Assembly: GCA_028292265.1 (NCBI GenBank)
Contig: JAQGMR010000006.1
Span: forward strand, 1 to 64,000
Length of the DNA stretch: 64,000 bases
Reading direction: 5' to 3'
Origin: Herminiimonas sp.
Lineage (GTDB): Bacteria; Pseudomonadota; Gammaproteobacteria; Burkholderiales; Burkholderiaceae_D
The number at the start of each line of letters is the position of its first letter. Positions within the stretch are counted from its first letter, which is position 1. The notes beneath the pieces were generated by a model. It searched no databases, was not told the origin of the DNA, and worked only from the letters and a program-made list of their open reading frames with translations. Positions 32,401 through 39,960 of the stretch are shown here, one piece after another. A program made the position numbers and the translations under genes.

Positions 32401-33584
32401 CACAGTCCTTCCGCAGTGTCATCGTGCGGGAGACGCCGACAGCGATCACCGCGAACTCGCTCACCACACGGTCGGTCACAGGTACGCGTCTTGACAGTGA
32501 CGCCAACGCTATCGGTGCGTTTGCCGCGACGAACTCAGGCTCTGGGAATATTTCGGTATCGACGAGCGGGTCCGTGTCGCTTGGCCAAATCAGCGACCTC
32601 GCTGGCACCGTGACCGTCAACGCCGGTGACGCGATTTCGCAAACGGGTGGCATTGCCGCCGCGGCCTTGCGGACCAGCAGCGCCAACGGAACGCGCCTCG
32701 ATTCAACCAATGCCGTCGCAAGTTTTTCGGCCACGAATACAGTCAGCGGCGACGTTGTCCTGACCAACGCCACGAGGCCGAACACACTGAGCCTTGCAGA
32801 GGTGACCAACAGCGGCGGCGGCATCGTGGTCGATAACACCGGCGCAATCCTGACCAGCGGCGACCTCACGGCGGCAAAGGGAGCGTTGTCGCTCACGGCG
32901 CACAGCCCCATTACCGTTAGCTCCGCTCTTGTCGCGCGGGACGGAATTACCTTGAATGCCCTGCCGTCCTCGCTCGCCACAGATACCATCGCGATCAACG
33001 GTACGATGACCTCCCAGACCGGCAGCATCGCCCTGGTCGCCGGAACGACCGCCATGGTCGGCGGATTGGCCACCCTCAGTGTTCCAACAGGGGAGGGGAT
33101 CAGCCTGTCAGCGCTGGGCGGCGCCGTATCCATTCTTGCAGGTGCAACCTTTGTTGGCGCAACGCCGACGATTACCCAGAGCTTGCCAACGCCCGTTCCA
33201 CCGCTGGTCAGTGCGCCACCACCCGTGGTAACCCCGGCTCCAACGCTGACGACGCTGGCCCCGACACCAGAAACCACGCTGTTGTCCACTGCTCCAGGCA
33301 CCATTCCCACGACGATCGACAGCATGCAAAAGACGTTGACGCCATTTGGCGTTACCGCTCGGGATCCGGCGCTGCTGTCAGTCATCGTTGCCGGAGGCGG
33401 CAACGGTTCGTCCGGCGGCTATTCGCTCGAGCGCCAGACTATCGGTGGCGGCGTCGACAGCTTCGGCGGCGTGGCCTCTACGGACAAGAGTCCGGGCGAG
33501 TTGGATAGCGCAGGTGGGGCAACCGGCAAGGCACCAGGCACGGACACAAACCGACCAGCCAAGTCATTGCCGGTCTGCAGTTAA
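26439..33584 (+). CDS. Two-partner secretion exoprotein (TpsA), filamentous haemagglutinin-like with five tandem repeats
   Basis: A 2381-residue surface or secreted protein. I use the ATG at 26439 (AAAGGA 8 bases before) instead of the upstream TTG that overlaps tpsB. An extended, Arg-rich signal sequence (RRATQLVPGR ... AIGVATGAAVLGG) ends near residue 84. The TPS/haemagglutination-activity domain follows (~90-220: LNWNTFNIGSGATVNFQQP, LINPAGIMVGKDA). From residue ~555 to ~1630 there are five tandem repeats of about 228 residues. Each opens with NLNTNVSLANVALSGGTLQG and contains LTLSGSESLDGRTLNLLAGG-like and NNSGTVN segments. The C-terminal third has a beta-helix-type region (~1790-2230), a Pro/Thr-rich stretch (~2250-2290), and ends SLPVCS with a single Cys near the end. 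Adhesion or matrix function is inferred from family. Confidence 0.9.
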   Translation: MNANAMDAAAGQTKKSSRQARRATQLVPGRSIKIRLGGRMMLLVWRTRARVAKLLQGMLARSMRHLAIGVATGAAVLGGPIATAAPLAVNALPTGGAVVAGQAALSQTANSLNVVQTTKNAILNWNTFNIGSGATVNFQQPNASSATLNRVISNDPSSLMGRLSANGKVWLINPAGIMVGKDARIDVAGFVASTLNVRDEDFLANRLNFSGGAGAGKVQNFGTITTPSGGSVYLVGAGVENQGVITAPGGEVLLAAGHTVQLIDTGTPGVKVEITGSEGTTTNLGQLLGDAGRIGMAGVLVKNAGVIDASSVSKEGGRIFLQATGSLVTEVSSRLSADGTSGGKITLNAENSAAIDGSISAVGLSNHGGFVETSGKTQLSVTNAPSIGLGGEWLIDPNNITIQATGSPTNTTSGPAFSSTNDNSIVTTGLIETALNGGTNVTITTSALGANREAGNITIASPITKSDGLDAALTLSANNSIFVSQPITSAAGKLNLSLNANAAGGQNGLVSIASALDLNGGAMNIAGPLVLNRASLSGLQLNAEGLVTFAGDTSLNTNVSLANAALSRGTLQGTGKLTVTNLNWSGGTITGGATSPAYDVTNLTLSGSESLNGRTLNLLPGGISRATNAALGFSNGAVLNNAGTLTVADGTQLGSYSGGGNSAINNIGTVTSTNSSTSTTPTYFTTNSLGGTFSGLTTSFNNSGTVNVADGTLTLGGNGTDTGAFIVSSNVRGTTSNLVFGNSYGDIGGRNINAGSTITGTSSNGGTAIVTFGSAYGDTTNLNTNVSLTNVAISGGTLQGTGKLTATNLNWSGGAIAGTATDPAYDITNLTLTGSTSLDGRTLNLLAGGNSRASSAYLTFKNSAVLNNAGALTVVDGTQLGNYYSPGAGSSAINNSGTVNSTGTYPTTNIVGAVYDALNFTAFNNTGTVNVTDGTLQLGGGGTHTGAFNVSASGSGKTSTLGFGGNTYYYNGSAARTQNINAGATFTETATGGGRATVDLADGNGTTTNLNTNVSLANVALSGGTLQGTGKLTATNLDWSGGAIAGGADRPAFDVTNLTLSGVESLDGRTLNLVAGGASTATSAYLTFKNSAVLNNAGTLTVADNSQLGYYYSPIAGSSAFNNSGTVNATNKSTYWTTNSLGASYDALNFTAFNNTGAVNVVDGTLQLGGGGTHTGAFNVSASGAGKTSTLVFGGDTYNYSDSTIRTQNINAGATVTETANNGGVATVELNNRSGTTTNLNTDVSLANAALSNGTLRGTGKLTASNLKWSGGTIAGGAGSPAYDVTNLTLTGSESLDGRTLNLLAGGASKANGAYLSFKNGAVLNNAGALTVSDGTQLGYYYSPGAGSSAINNSGTVNSTNTLAYATINTIGGNYDTTNFTAFNNTGTVNVADGTLQLSGGGTHTGAFNVIASTAGKTSTLSFGGNTYYYDSATRAQNINSGATITETGTNGGVATVAFSDYYYNNSPVNLNTDVSLANVALSGGILQGTGKLTATNLNWSGGTIAGGAGGAAYDVTNLTLSGSSSLDGRTLNLLASGASRASNAYLTFKNSAVLNNAGTLAVADGAQLGSSYSPGAGSSAINNSGTVNNINTSIYSTTNGLGGNYNASNFTAFNNTGTVNVTGGVLQVGSGSQIVNNGQIRIDTGATLSTAYRDLTNSASGVLSGNGTVNLGTTYTLINNGTVAPGTSAATGTLTVTGNYTQGSTGNLVARIGGGGPTQHDLLQVSGNTILDGTLTASALNNYVAVSGDAVTLIGGTPLTSTVSGTFAHVVAPANLNAGYGLYSGAPFRLTYAPGGSVFFNNADGDFSWSNPLNWSSRATPVSGNDVLINAGYTVQHASGNDAISSLMVDQNNGLAVSGGAISVSNLALVNGKLAINASGSVILNGGLSGSGLLAVDGGNITLKGNSGIANLAMTSGAVSGDSGFTVSNSFAQTGGSLAFRTGAVDLRQNTGDLVLSNLSAATASLQSLTGAILEGPGSANANALTTQSFRSVIVRETPTAITANSLTTRSVTGTRLDSDANAIGAFAATNSGSGNISVSTSGSVSLGQISDLAGTVTVNAGDAISQTGGIAAAALRTSSANGTRLDSTNAVASFSATNTVSGDVVLTNATRPNTLSLAEVTNSGGGIVVDNTGAILTSGDLTAAKGALSLTAHSPITVSSALVARDGITLNALPSSLATDTIAINGTMTSQTGSIALVAGTTAMVGGLATLSVPTGEGISLSALGGAVSILAGATFVGATPTITQSLPTPVPPLVSAPPPVVTPAPTLTTLAPTPETTLLSTAPGTIPTTIDSMQKTLTPFGVTARDPALLSVIVAGGGNGSSGGYSLERQTIGGGVDSFGGVASTDKSPGELDSAGGATGKAPGTDTNRPAKSLPVCS
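28101..31330 (+). repeat. Five tandem ~680-690-bp repeats inside tpsA
   Basis: The CTCAA(C/T)AC start of each unit falls at 28101, 28782, 29466, 30156 and 30849. Spacing is 681, 684, 690 and 693 bases, all multiples of three, so unit number can change without a frameshift. Copies 2-5 are the most alike; copy 1 is the most diverged. Confidence 0.9.
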
Positions 33585-33597
33585 GGCACCACCTAAA

Positions 33598-34317
33598 ATG
33601 AAGAACCTGATTTTTTCTTTCCTGCTCCTGACTGGTTTTGTCGGTCAAGCTGCGGCACAGGTGGTGGCAACGGTTACCCACTTGTCAGGCATTTTGACTG
33701 CACGTTACCCGGATGGCAGCTCCAAACTGCTATCGGTAAAGTCTGACATCGACCGTGGAGCCTTGCTGGTAACCGAAAAAAATGCCTTTGCGCGCCTGAA
33801 ATTCAATGATGCATCTGAAATCGTGCTGCGGCCGGGTTCAGAACTGCGTGTCGATGAATTCCACTATGAAGAGAACGCCCCCGCCGCCGACAGTCTGGCC
33901 GTCAGCATGCTCAAGGGTGGCATGCGAGCCGTCTCGGGTTTGATCGGCAAGCGAAACAAGGACGCGGTCAAATACACGACGCCGACCGCAACGATCGGTA
34001 TTCGGGGCACGCATTTCGGCGCGCTCTTCTGTAACGGCGACTGCAGCGACATCCCCACTGTCGAGGGAACAGTTCCGCCTGATGGCCTGCACGTCGATGT
34101 TGCACAGGGGGCCATTCAACTGACTAACGGTGCAGCTTCCATACCGGTAAACACCGGGCAGTTCGGGTTTGTCGCGGGCAGCATGAGCTTGCCTGTTCTG
34201 GTTTCACCCGAGCGCGGCGTACAAGTCACCATGCCGGCCAGCATCAGCCAGAACAAGGAGGGGGGCGTGGGAGGCATGGCGCAAAAGGCCAATGAAACCC
34301 AGTGCGTCGCGAGGTAG
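33598..34317 (+). CDS. Periplasmic FecR-domain protein
   Basis: A 239-residue protein with a signal peptide (NLIFSFLLLTGFVGQAAAQ, cleaved near residue 21). The FecR fold covers ~25-160: VTHLSGILTARYPDGSSKLLS, RLKFNDASEIVLRPGSELRV, and the TPTATIGIRGTHFGALFC end motif. Unlike classical FecR it has no N-terminal cytoplasmic anti-sigma part and no ECF sigma neighbour. FecR-domain periplasmic proteins often sit beside CHASE2-domain genes, as here, so a role as periplasmic ligand or sensor is plausible but inferred. The open frame extends well upstream inside tpsA; the ATG at 33598 is chosen because the signal peptide begins there. It starts 13 bases after tpsA. Confidence 0.8.
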   Translation: MKNLIFSFLLLTGFVGQAAAQVVATVTHLSGILTARYPDGSSKLLSVKSDIDRGALLVTEKNAFARLKFNDASEIVLRPGSELRVDEFHYEENAPAADSLAVSMLKGGMRAVSGLIGKRNKDAVKYTTPTATIGIRGTHFGALFCNGDCSDIPTVEGTVPPDGLHVDVAQGAIQLTNGAASIPVNTGQFGFVAGSMSLPVLVSPERGVQVTMPASISQNKEGGVGGMAQKANETQCVAR

Positions 34318-34409
34318 AGCGGGTGGAAGGATTCAGCGGCCGATGAAAGCTTCGAACAAAAAAACATGCCGCCGATTTTGACCATGGCGGCGCGTACTTC
34401 CCAGACTGG

Positions 34410-36692
34410 ATGGTGGACAACACGATGAAATTACACGTCGCCCGAACGGATATTGAGGGCGGAATCATAGCGACCTTGTTCGCCTTGCCAATCGAACTCA
34501 TCTATGGTCGACTGGCCGTCGCCCCACTTGGACCACAGCACTTCGCCGATGGTATCCAGGCCGCGTTGTGGACCTGCGTATTGACCGGATTTCTGGCGAC
34601 TATTTTTCGCGGTACGCCCGGCATTATTAACGGATCCGGGGCCAAGATTGCGTTGGTTCTAGCGGGGCTGACGGCGACGCTCATGAAAACTCCTGAGATT
34701 GCCAGCGCGCCCAATCCCACCGCCCTTATTTTTGCATTGATTTTCATGTGCACCATCATGGCGGGTGCCGCGCAATGCCTGTTTGCGATCGGCCGCCTGG
34801 GTCGCAGTCTTAAATTCATTCCCTATCCGGTCATTGCAGGCACTATGGTTGGGAGCGCGATCGCGTTGACGAAAACGGCGCTGACGCCAACGCTCGGTAT
34901 TGAGGATCCGGACCACTATGGCAGCCTTTTTGGAGCGTGGCATCCGCTAAGCACTGTAGTGACGATAGTCACACTGCTGCTGTGCCTGTACCCACCAAAA
35001 ATATTGGGCAGGATGCCGTTCATGCTGACGGCGCTAATCGGCGGCTCCCTTGTGCATTACAGCCTGTCGCTAATTTTTGGCAGTGGACATCTCGGGACGA
35101 CGTGGTCGACGATTCACGGATTGATGCCGTCGTTTTCCTTCTACCATTTCGCGCTTGACGGCGGACTGCCGTCCCTGCTGGCTTGGGCGCCGATTGTTTT
35201 CCCCTATTCGCTCGCCATTGCGGCAATCGCCTCAATGGAGTCGCTGCTTTGTCTTCCGACAGTGGAGGCTCTGTCATCCCGAAAGCGCAACGGGGAACGC
35301 GAGCTGTGGTCACAAGGGCTGAGCAATATTGCAGCCGGTTTCATGGGCGGGTTTCCGAGTGAAGGCGTCGGTGCGCGCAGCAGGGCTAATGTGGCGGCCG
35401 GCGGAAAGACCCGCCTGAGCGCGGTTGCGTATTCGGTCGCGTTGGCACTGCTTATCGTTTTCGGCAGCCAGCTGCTTGGAAAAATACCCGAAGCGGTCAC
35501 TGCGGGTCTCATCCTTTATCTCGCTTATACGCTGATCGACGACGGCACTCGCAGGCTGGTTATACAGATATTCTCAATGCGCACGAAAGTGCCGGCGTCT
35601 CAATACAGGCTATTGTGGGCAAACGCCGTGGTGCTGGTGATTGTGGCGCTGGTTGCGGTCTTTCGCGGCATGCTGCAAGCGACAGCGGTGGGGGTTGTAG
35701 CCGCAATGCTGCTGTTTATTCTGACCAGCATGAAGCCAGTAATTCGCAAGATCATGAGTGCCGAATCGCGCCGTTCACTGAAGGTTCGCGACGCGGAAGC
35801 AACTGCCTTGCTGGAAAAGGAAGGTGCACGAATACGCATCATCGAACTGGATGGTGTTCTCTTTTTTGGTACTGCTGAAACGCTCTCAATGGAGATCATA
35901 AAACTGCCGCCCGAAGTGACCATCCTGATTCTGGACTTCACACGGGTCAAGGAGATTGATGCGACCGCCGGGCGGACCTTGTTCCAGCTTGCCCGTCGTT
36001 TCCAGGCGGCGGATAGAACGTTGATGATTTGCGGCGCCAGCAAGAGTCTGGATGCGGACTTTGAGACGTCCGGATTGCGGGACTTAATCAAGCCGAATCA
36101 CTGGCATCACGATTGTGATCACGCTCTGGAACGGGCCGAAGAGGGTCTGCTGTCACAGCTCGGGTTTGCCCACTCAAACGTCACCTTGCTACTCGGCGAG
36201 ACGATGCTTGCAGCGGGGCTCGATTCTGACGAAGTGACGCTGCTTGAGACGTTTCTGGAGCGGCGGGAATTGCCAGGTCATGTCGTGGTTTTTTCGCAGG
36301 GTGATTTGGGAAACAGCCTGTACGTCTCCGCCAGCGGTGTCATCGATATTCGCCTTCCACTGCGTCACGGGAAGCACAAACGGGTCGCCAGTTTTGCGCC
36401 GGGTGTGATCGTAGGCGAAATGGCGTTTCTCGAGGACATGCCCCGCTCCGCAGAGGGCTACGTCTATGCACCCACATTGTTGTGGGAATTGACGCGTCAG
36501 CGCTTTGACGACTTGACGGCGGCGTACCCAACGATAGGCCACAAGATCATGCTTAATCTCAGTCGCGGACTTTCGGAACGGCTGCGCCGCACCACCCAGA
36601 ACTTGCGTGCAGCGAGCGCCAACAGCGACTTCAATGCGCAGTCAGGACGATTGCTGCCGGGCCAGGTAGAGCGGCGTCGCCATCCACGATGA
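34410..36692 (+). CDS. SulP-family transporter with STAS and cyclic-nucleotide-binding domains
   Basis: A 760-residue fusion. Residues ~20-440 form a SulP/SLC26 membrane domain with about 12-14 segments (PYPVIAGTMVGSAIALT, GFPSEGVGARSRANVAAGGKT). A STAS domain follows (~470-575: GARIRIIELDGVLFFGTAE, ILILDFTRVKEIDATAGRTL). A cyclic-nucleotide-binding domain occupies ~600-740, with the phosphate-binding cassette GEMAFLEDMPRSAE. This cassette keeps the key Glu and Arg, though the residue after RSA is Glu instead of Thr/Ser. It probably moves an inorganic or organic anion (sulfate, bicarbonate or similar) under cyclic-nucleotide control; substrate unknown. It lies 92 bases after fecR and 34 before the cyclase. 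Confidence 0.85.
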   Translation: MVDNTMKLHVARTDIEGGIIATLFALPIELIYGRLAVAPLGPQHFADGIQAALWTCVLTGFLATIFRGTPGIINGSGAKIALVLAGLTATLMKTPEIASAPNPTALIFALIFMCTIMAGAAQCLFAIGRLGRSLKFIPYPVIAGTMVGSAIALTKTALTPTLGIEDPDHYGSLFGAWHPLSTVVTIVTLLLCLYPPKILGRMPFMLTALIGGSLVHYSLSLIFGSGHLGTTWSTIHGLMPSFSFYHFALDGGLPSLLAWAPIVFPYSLAIAAIASMESLLCLPTVEALSSRKRNGERELWSQGLSNIAAGFMGGFPSEGVGARSRANVAAGGKTRLSAVAYSVALALLIVFGSQLLGKIPEAVTAGLILYLAYTLIDDGTRRLVIQIFSMRTKVPASQYRLLWANAVVLVIVALVAVFRGMLQATAVGVVAAMLLFILTSMKPVIRKIMSAESRRSLKVRDAEATALLEKEGARIRIIELDGVLFFGTAETLSMEIIKLPPEVTILILDFTRVKEIDATAGRTLFQLARRFQAADRTLMICGASKSLDADFETSGLRDLIKPNHWHHDCDHALERAEEGLLSQLGFAHSNVTLLLGETMLAAGLDSDEVTLLETFLERRELPGHVVVFSQGDLGNSLYVSASGVIDIRLPLRHGKHKRVASFAPGVIVGEMAFLEDMPRSAEGYVYAPTLLWELTRQRFDDLTAAYPTIGHKIMLNLSRGLSERLRRTTQNLRAASANSDFNAQSGRLLPGQVERRRHPR

Positions 36693-36726
36693 CGATGCCT
36701 CGTACCATCACCACAAGGTACTGGCT

Positions 36727-38928
36727 GTGAAGAAGCCCGGGCTTCTTCACCTGATCAGTTTACTGATTGTGGCCGTTCTCATCGGGCACGTAGTGGGCTT
36801 GATACCGATCGCTTTTATCGACACGGTAGATCGCTCTATCTACGACGGTCGGCTGCGCCTGACCATGCCGGGAACCGTCGACCAGCGGCTGGCAATCGTG
36901 GACATAGACGAAAAGAGTCTTGCCGAAGTCGGTCGCTGGCCATGGCCACGCGACCGTATGGCATCGCTGGTTGACAAGCTGTTCGACCACTATCACGTGC
37001 GCTTGCTTGGCCTGGATATCGTCATGGCGGAAAGGGACGATAGCTCCGGGTTGCGCTCACTCGAGGCGCTCGGCAAGCGTCAACTGCAGAATGATCCGGC
37101 CTTTCAACGCGTGCTCACGCAACTGCGGCCCGAACTGGATTTCGACAATCTGTTTGCCGAATCCTTGCACAACCGATCGGTCATCCTTGGCTACTATCTT
37201 TCAAACGGCGCAACGACGGCGGGCGCCTTGCCACCGCCCGCCATGGACGCGCGTCTAATGGAGGGGAAAGAGGTCGCCGCCACGCACTGGCGCAGTTACG
37301 GCGGCAACCTGGCGGCGTTCCAGAAGGCGGCAGCCGGCGCCGGCCACTTCAATCCAATCATCGATCCTGATGGAAGCGTTCGCCGCGTACCCTTACTGGC
37401 GCTCCATGAAGGCAATTACTACGATTCCTTTTCGCTCGCGTTGGCGCGGGCGTATTTGAATGGCGCCACCGTCACGCCGCATTTTGGCGGCGCGCTGCTG
37501 GAATCGCTGCATCTCGTCAATGGCCGCCGCTTCCTGCGCGACATTCCGGTCGACGAGAATGTCGCTGCCTGGGTGCCCTACCGCGGCCCCGAAAGAAGTT
37601 TCAGGTATTTTTCCGCAGCCGACATTCTGGCTGGCCGTATTCCACAACAGGAGCTTGCCGGGAAAATTATTATTCTCGGCACCAGCGCGCCCGGGTTGCG
37701 CGACCTGCGCAATACGCCGGTCGGCGAGGTTTTGCCCGGAATGGAAGTGCATGCGAACCTTGTAACCGGCATCCTCGATAACACGATCAAGCAGCGACCC
37801 GCGTACATGAACGCTGCGGAAGTAATACTGATGGCGATCCTTGGGTGTGGGATGATCTTCTTTTTTCCGTGGCGCTCACCGCTGCGCAGCAGCGCAGCCG
37901 TCGTTATTACCGCCAGCGTGCTGGTCGGATTCAATTTGGCGCTTTGGCAGCTTGGAAATCTGATCATGCCGCTTGCAGCATCACTCGTGATGGTGTTGGC
38001 TCTCTATGGCTGGCATACCGGCTACGGCTATTTCAATGAATCGCGTGCCAAGCTTCTGATCACCCAACGGTTCGGACAGTACGTACCGCCGGAACTGGTG
38101 GCGCGCATGCTGCTGGACCCAAGTCGCTATAGCATGGATAGTCGCCGCGCAGATCTCACCGTGCTGTTCTCAGATGTGCGCGGCTTCACCAGTATTGCAG
38201 AGGGCCTGTCGCCGGAGGATCTCGCCGATTTAATGAATGCGTACCTGACTGCCATGACAGAAATAATTCGGCGGCATGGGGGAACGCTGGACAAATATAT
38301 CGGTGATGCGATCGTGGCATTCTGGGGAGCGCCGATCGATGACCCCGAACATGCGCGCCACGCTGTCATGGCGGCGCTGGAGATGCAGGCCGAATTGCGG
38401 ACGCTGAACAAGAAATTCCGGGACAAGAACTGGCCGGCCTTGCAAGTCGGTATCGGGATTAATACCGGCCCGATGACGGTCGGCGATATGGGCTCGCGCA
38501 TCCGGCTGGCCTACACCGTAATAGGCGATGCAGTGAATCTCGGCGCGCGACTGGAGGGCCTTACCAAGGACTACGGTGTCGACATCCTGGTCGGCGAAAC
38601 GACAAGAGAACGAACGCAGGACATGGTTTATCGCGAACTCGATCGGGTACAGGTCAAGGGCAAGGAGCAGGTGGTAACAATCTTCCAGCCGCTGGGCTCC
38701 CAAAGCGACGCCGCGGTGTTGGCGTTGGCGCAGCTGTCGGACTGGAATGCGATGTTGCAACATTACCGGGCGGCGCGGTGGGACATAGCCGAATCCTTGC
38801 TGCGCAAGTTGCTGCTGATTGACCCGCAATGTCTGCTTTACCAGACGACCATGCGGCGCATCGAGACCTTCCGCTTGTCCGAGCCACACGCAGGCTGGAA
38901 CGGCGTTACCCGCTTCCATACCAAATAG
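36727..38928 (+). CDS. CHASE2-domain class III adenylate cyclase
   Basis: A 733-residue membrane protein starting at GTG (AAGG 7 bases upstream). An N-terminal membrane segment (~10-28) is followed by a large periplasmic CHASE2 sensor domain (~30-345: IVDIDEKSLAEVGRWPWPRD, LLGLDIVMAERD, GKIIILGTSAPGLRD). Three membrane helices follow (~362-435), then the cytoplasmic cyclase domain (~475-620). Catalytic features: metal-binding Asp in VLFSDVRGF and in KYIGDAIVAFWGAP, the purine-contacting Lys of KYIGD, and Thr instead of Asp in YTVIGDAVNLGARLE. The Lys/Thr pair is typical of class IIIb adenylate cyclases, so cAMP is the likely product. CHASE2 domains sense unknown extracytoplasmic signals. Confidence 0.88.
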   Translation: MKKPGLLHLISLLIVAVLIGHVVGLIPIAFIDTVDRSIYDGRLRLTMPGTVDQRLAIVDIDEKSLAEVGRWPWPRDRMASLVDKLFDHYHVRLLGLDIVMAERDDSSGLRSLEALGKRQLQNDPAFQRVLTQLRPELDFDNLFAESLHNRSVILGYYLSNGATTAGALPPPAMDARLMEGKEVAATHWRSYGGNLAAFQKAAAGAGHFNPIIDPDGSVRRVPLLALHEGNYYDSFSLALARAYLNGATVTPHFGGALLESLHLVNGRRFLRDIPVDENVAAWVPYRGPERSFRYFSAADILAGRIPQQELAGKIIILGTSAPGLRDLRNTPVGEVLPGMEVHANLVTGILDNTIKQRPAYMNAAEVILMAILGCGMIFFFPWRSPLRSSAAVVITASVLVGFNLALWQLGNLIMPLAASLVMVLALYGWHTGYGYFNESRAKLLITQRFGQYVPPELVARMLLDPSRYSMDSRRADLTVLFSDVRGFTSIAEGLSPEDLADLMNAYLTAMTEIIRRHGGTLDKYIGDAIVAFWGAPIDDPEHARHAVMAALEMQAELRTLNKKFRDKNWPALQVGIGINTGPMTVGDMGSRIRLAYTVIGDAVNLGARLEGLTKDYGVDILVGETTRERTQDMVYRELDRVQVKGKEQVVTIFQPLGSQSDAAVLALAQLSDWNAMLQHYRAARWDIAESLLRKLLLIDPQCLLYQTTMRRIETFRLSEPHAGWNGVTRFHTK

Positions 38929-38946
38929 ACCAGAAGAGGTCGTTGC

Positions 38947-39714
38947 ATGAAACTGAAAGTGCTTGGCTGTAGCGGCGGCATCGGCGGCGAAAATCTTCAT
39001 ACCACGTCACTGTTGCTGGATGACGATATCCTGATCGATGCTGGCACTGGCGTCACTCGCCTTGATCTCAGCCAGCTTGCCCGGATCGATCATGTCTTCC
39101 TGACGCATTCTCATCTCGACCACATCGCGTGCCTTCCCTTTATTTCTGATAGTGCGGGCGAACTTCGCGACAAGCCCTTGATCGTGTATGCAACCGCGGA
39201 AACACGGTCGATACTGGAAGCGCATATTTTCAACTGGCTGATCTGGCCGGACTTCACCGTCATCCCGACACCGGAGCAGCCCTTTATTCGGTTCCAGACG
39301 GTTCAACTTGGGGAAACGGTCCGCCTTGGCGATCGCAAGATCACGGTCCTGCCAGCGGTTCATACCGTGCCGGCCGTCGGCTATCAAATCGACAGCGGAG
39401 CAGCCAGCCTGGTGTTCACCGGAGACACCACGACCAACGATGCGCTGTGGGGGGAGCTAAACCAGATCATCAACCTGCGGTACCTGATAATCGAAACTGC
39501 ATTTTCGAACCGGGATATCGATTTGGCGAAACTCTCCATGCATTTGTGCCCTCTCATACTTGCGCAAGAGTTGGGCAAGCTGAATGGCAATGCCGAAATC
39601 TTCGTCACGCATTTCAAGCCTGCACAGATTGACGTTACCGCCCGAGAACTCGAGCAATGTGGATCCCGTTTTGCGATCCAGGCGCTCCACCCGGAGCAGG
39701 TCTTCGATTTCTGA
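38947..39714 (+). CDS. MBL-fold cyclic-nucleotide phosphodiesterase, class II-like
   Basis: A 255-residue metallo-beta-lactamase-fold hydrolase. The zinc motif HSHLDHIACLPFISDS (His54, His56, Asp58, His59) is close to the class II cyclic-nucleotide phosphodiesterase signature HxHLDHxxGL, with Cys in place of the usual Gly. Further metal ligands are in VFTGDTTT (Asp) and FVTHFKP (His), and IIETAFSNRDIDLAKLSMHL is also family-like. It has no signal peptide, so it should act in the cytoplasm. It starts 18 bases after the cyclase with AGAGG upstream, so it is probably co-translated with it. The likely job is to hydrolyse the cAMP the cyclase makes; another MBL substrate is possible. Confidence 0.8.
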   Translation: MKLKVLGCSGGIGGENLHTTSLLLDDDILIDAGTGVTRLDLSQLARIDHVFLTHSHLDHIACLPFISDSAGELRDKPLIVYATAETRSILEAHIFNWLIWPDFTVIPTPEQPFIRFQTVQLGETVRLGDRKITVLPAVHTVPAVGYQIDSGAASLVFTGDTTTNDALWGELNQIINLRYLIIETAFSNRDIDLAKLSMHLCPLILAQELGKLNGNAEIFVTHFKPAQIDVTARELEQCGSRFAIQALHPEQVFDF

Positions 39715-39960
39715 TATCTTCCGGTCCGAGACGGATGCTGTTACGGTGGCGGTCTCGGCGAGGCCCCGGAAGTTTTTCGGACGCCTTCAGGCGGATGCTC
39801 CGTGTTACAGCCCCGCTCGGACGCGCCAATGGAATCCTTGATTTTCGAGGGCTCCGGCAGTCGTCGCCACCCTTTATATGTCGCCTTCTGTCACCCGCTG
39901 CAATCGGTTTTCCGGGTTTGCGGTTTTGTGGCGGAGATGGTGCAATCTGAAGTGACTCGC

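Noticed and set aside
31991..33403. 470-codon open frame antisense to TpsA
   Set aside because: Antisense to a clear TpsA; composition reflects the high-GC repetitive coding strand, with no family features.
33346..33597. N-terminal extension of the FecR protein
   Set aside because: It lies inside tpsA in another frame; the signal peptide begins at 33598.
39802..39960. Longer dusA product
   Set aside because: The additional residues lack family similarity; conserved sequence begins near ISVAPMMDW.
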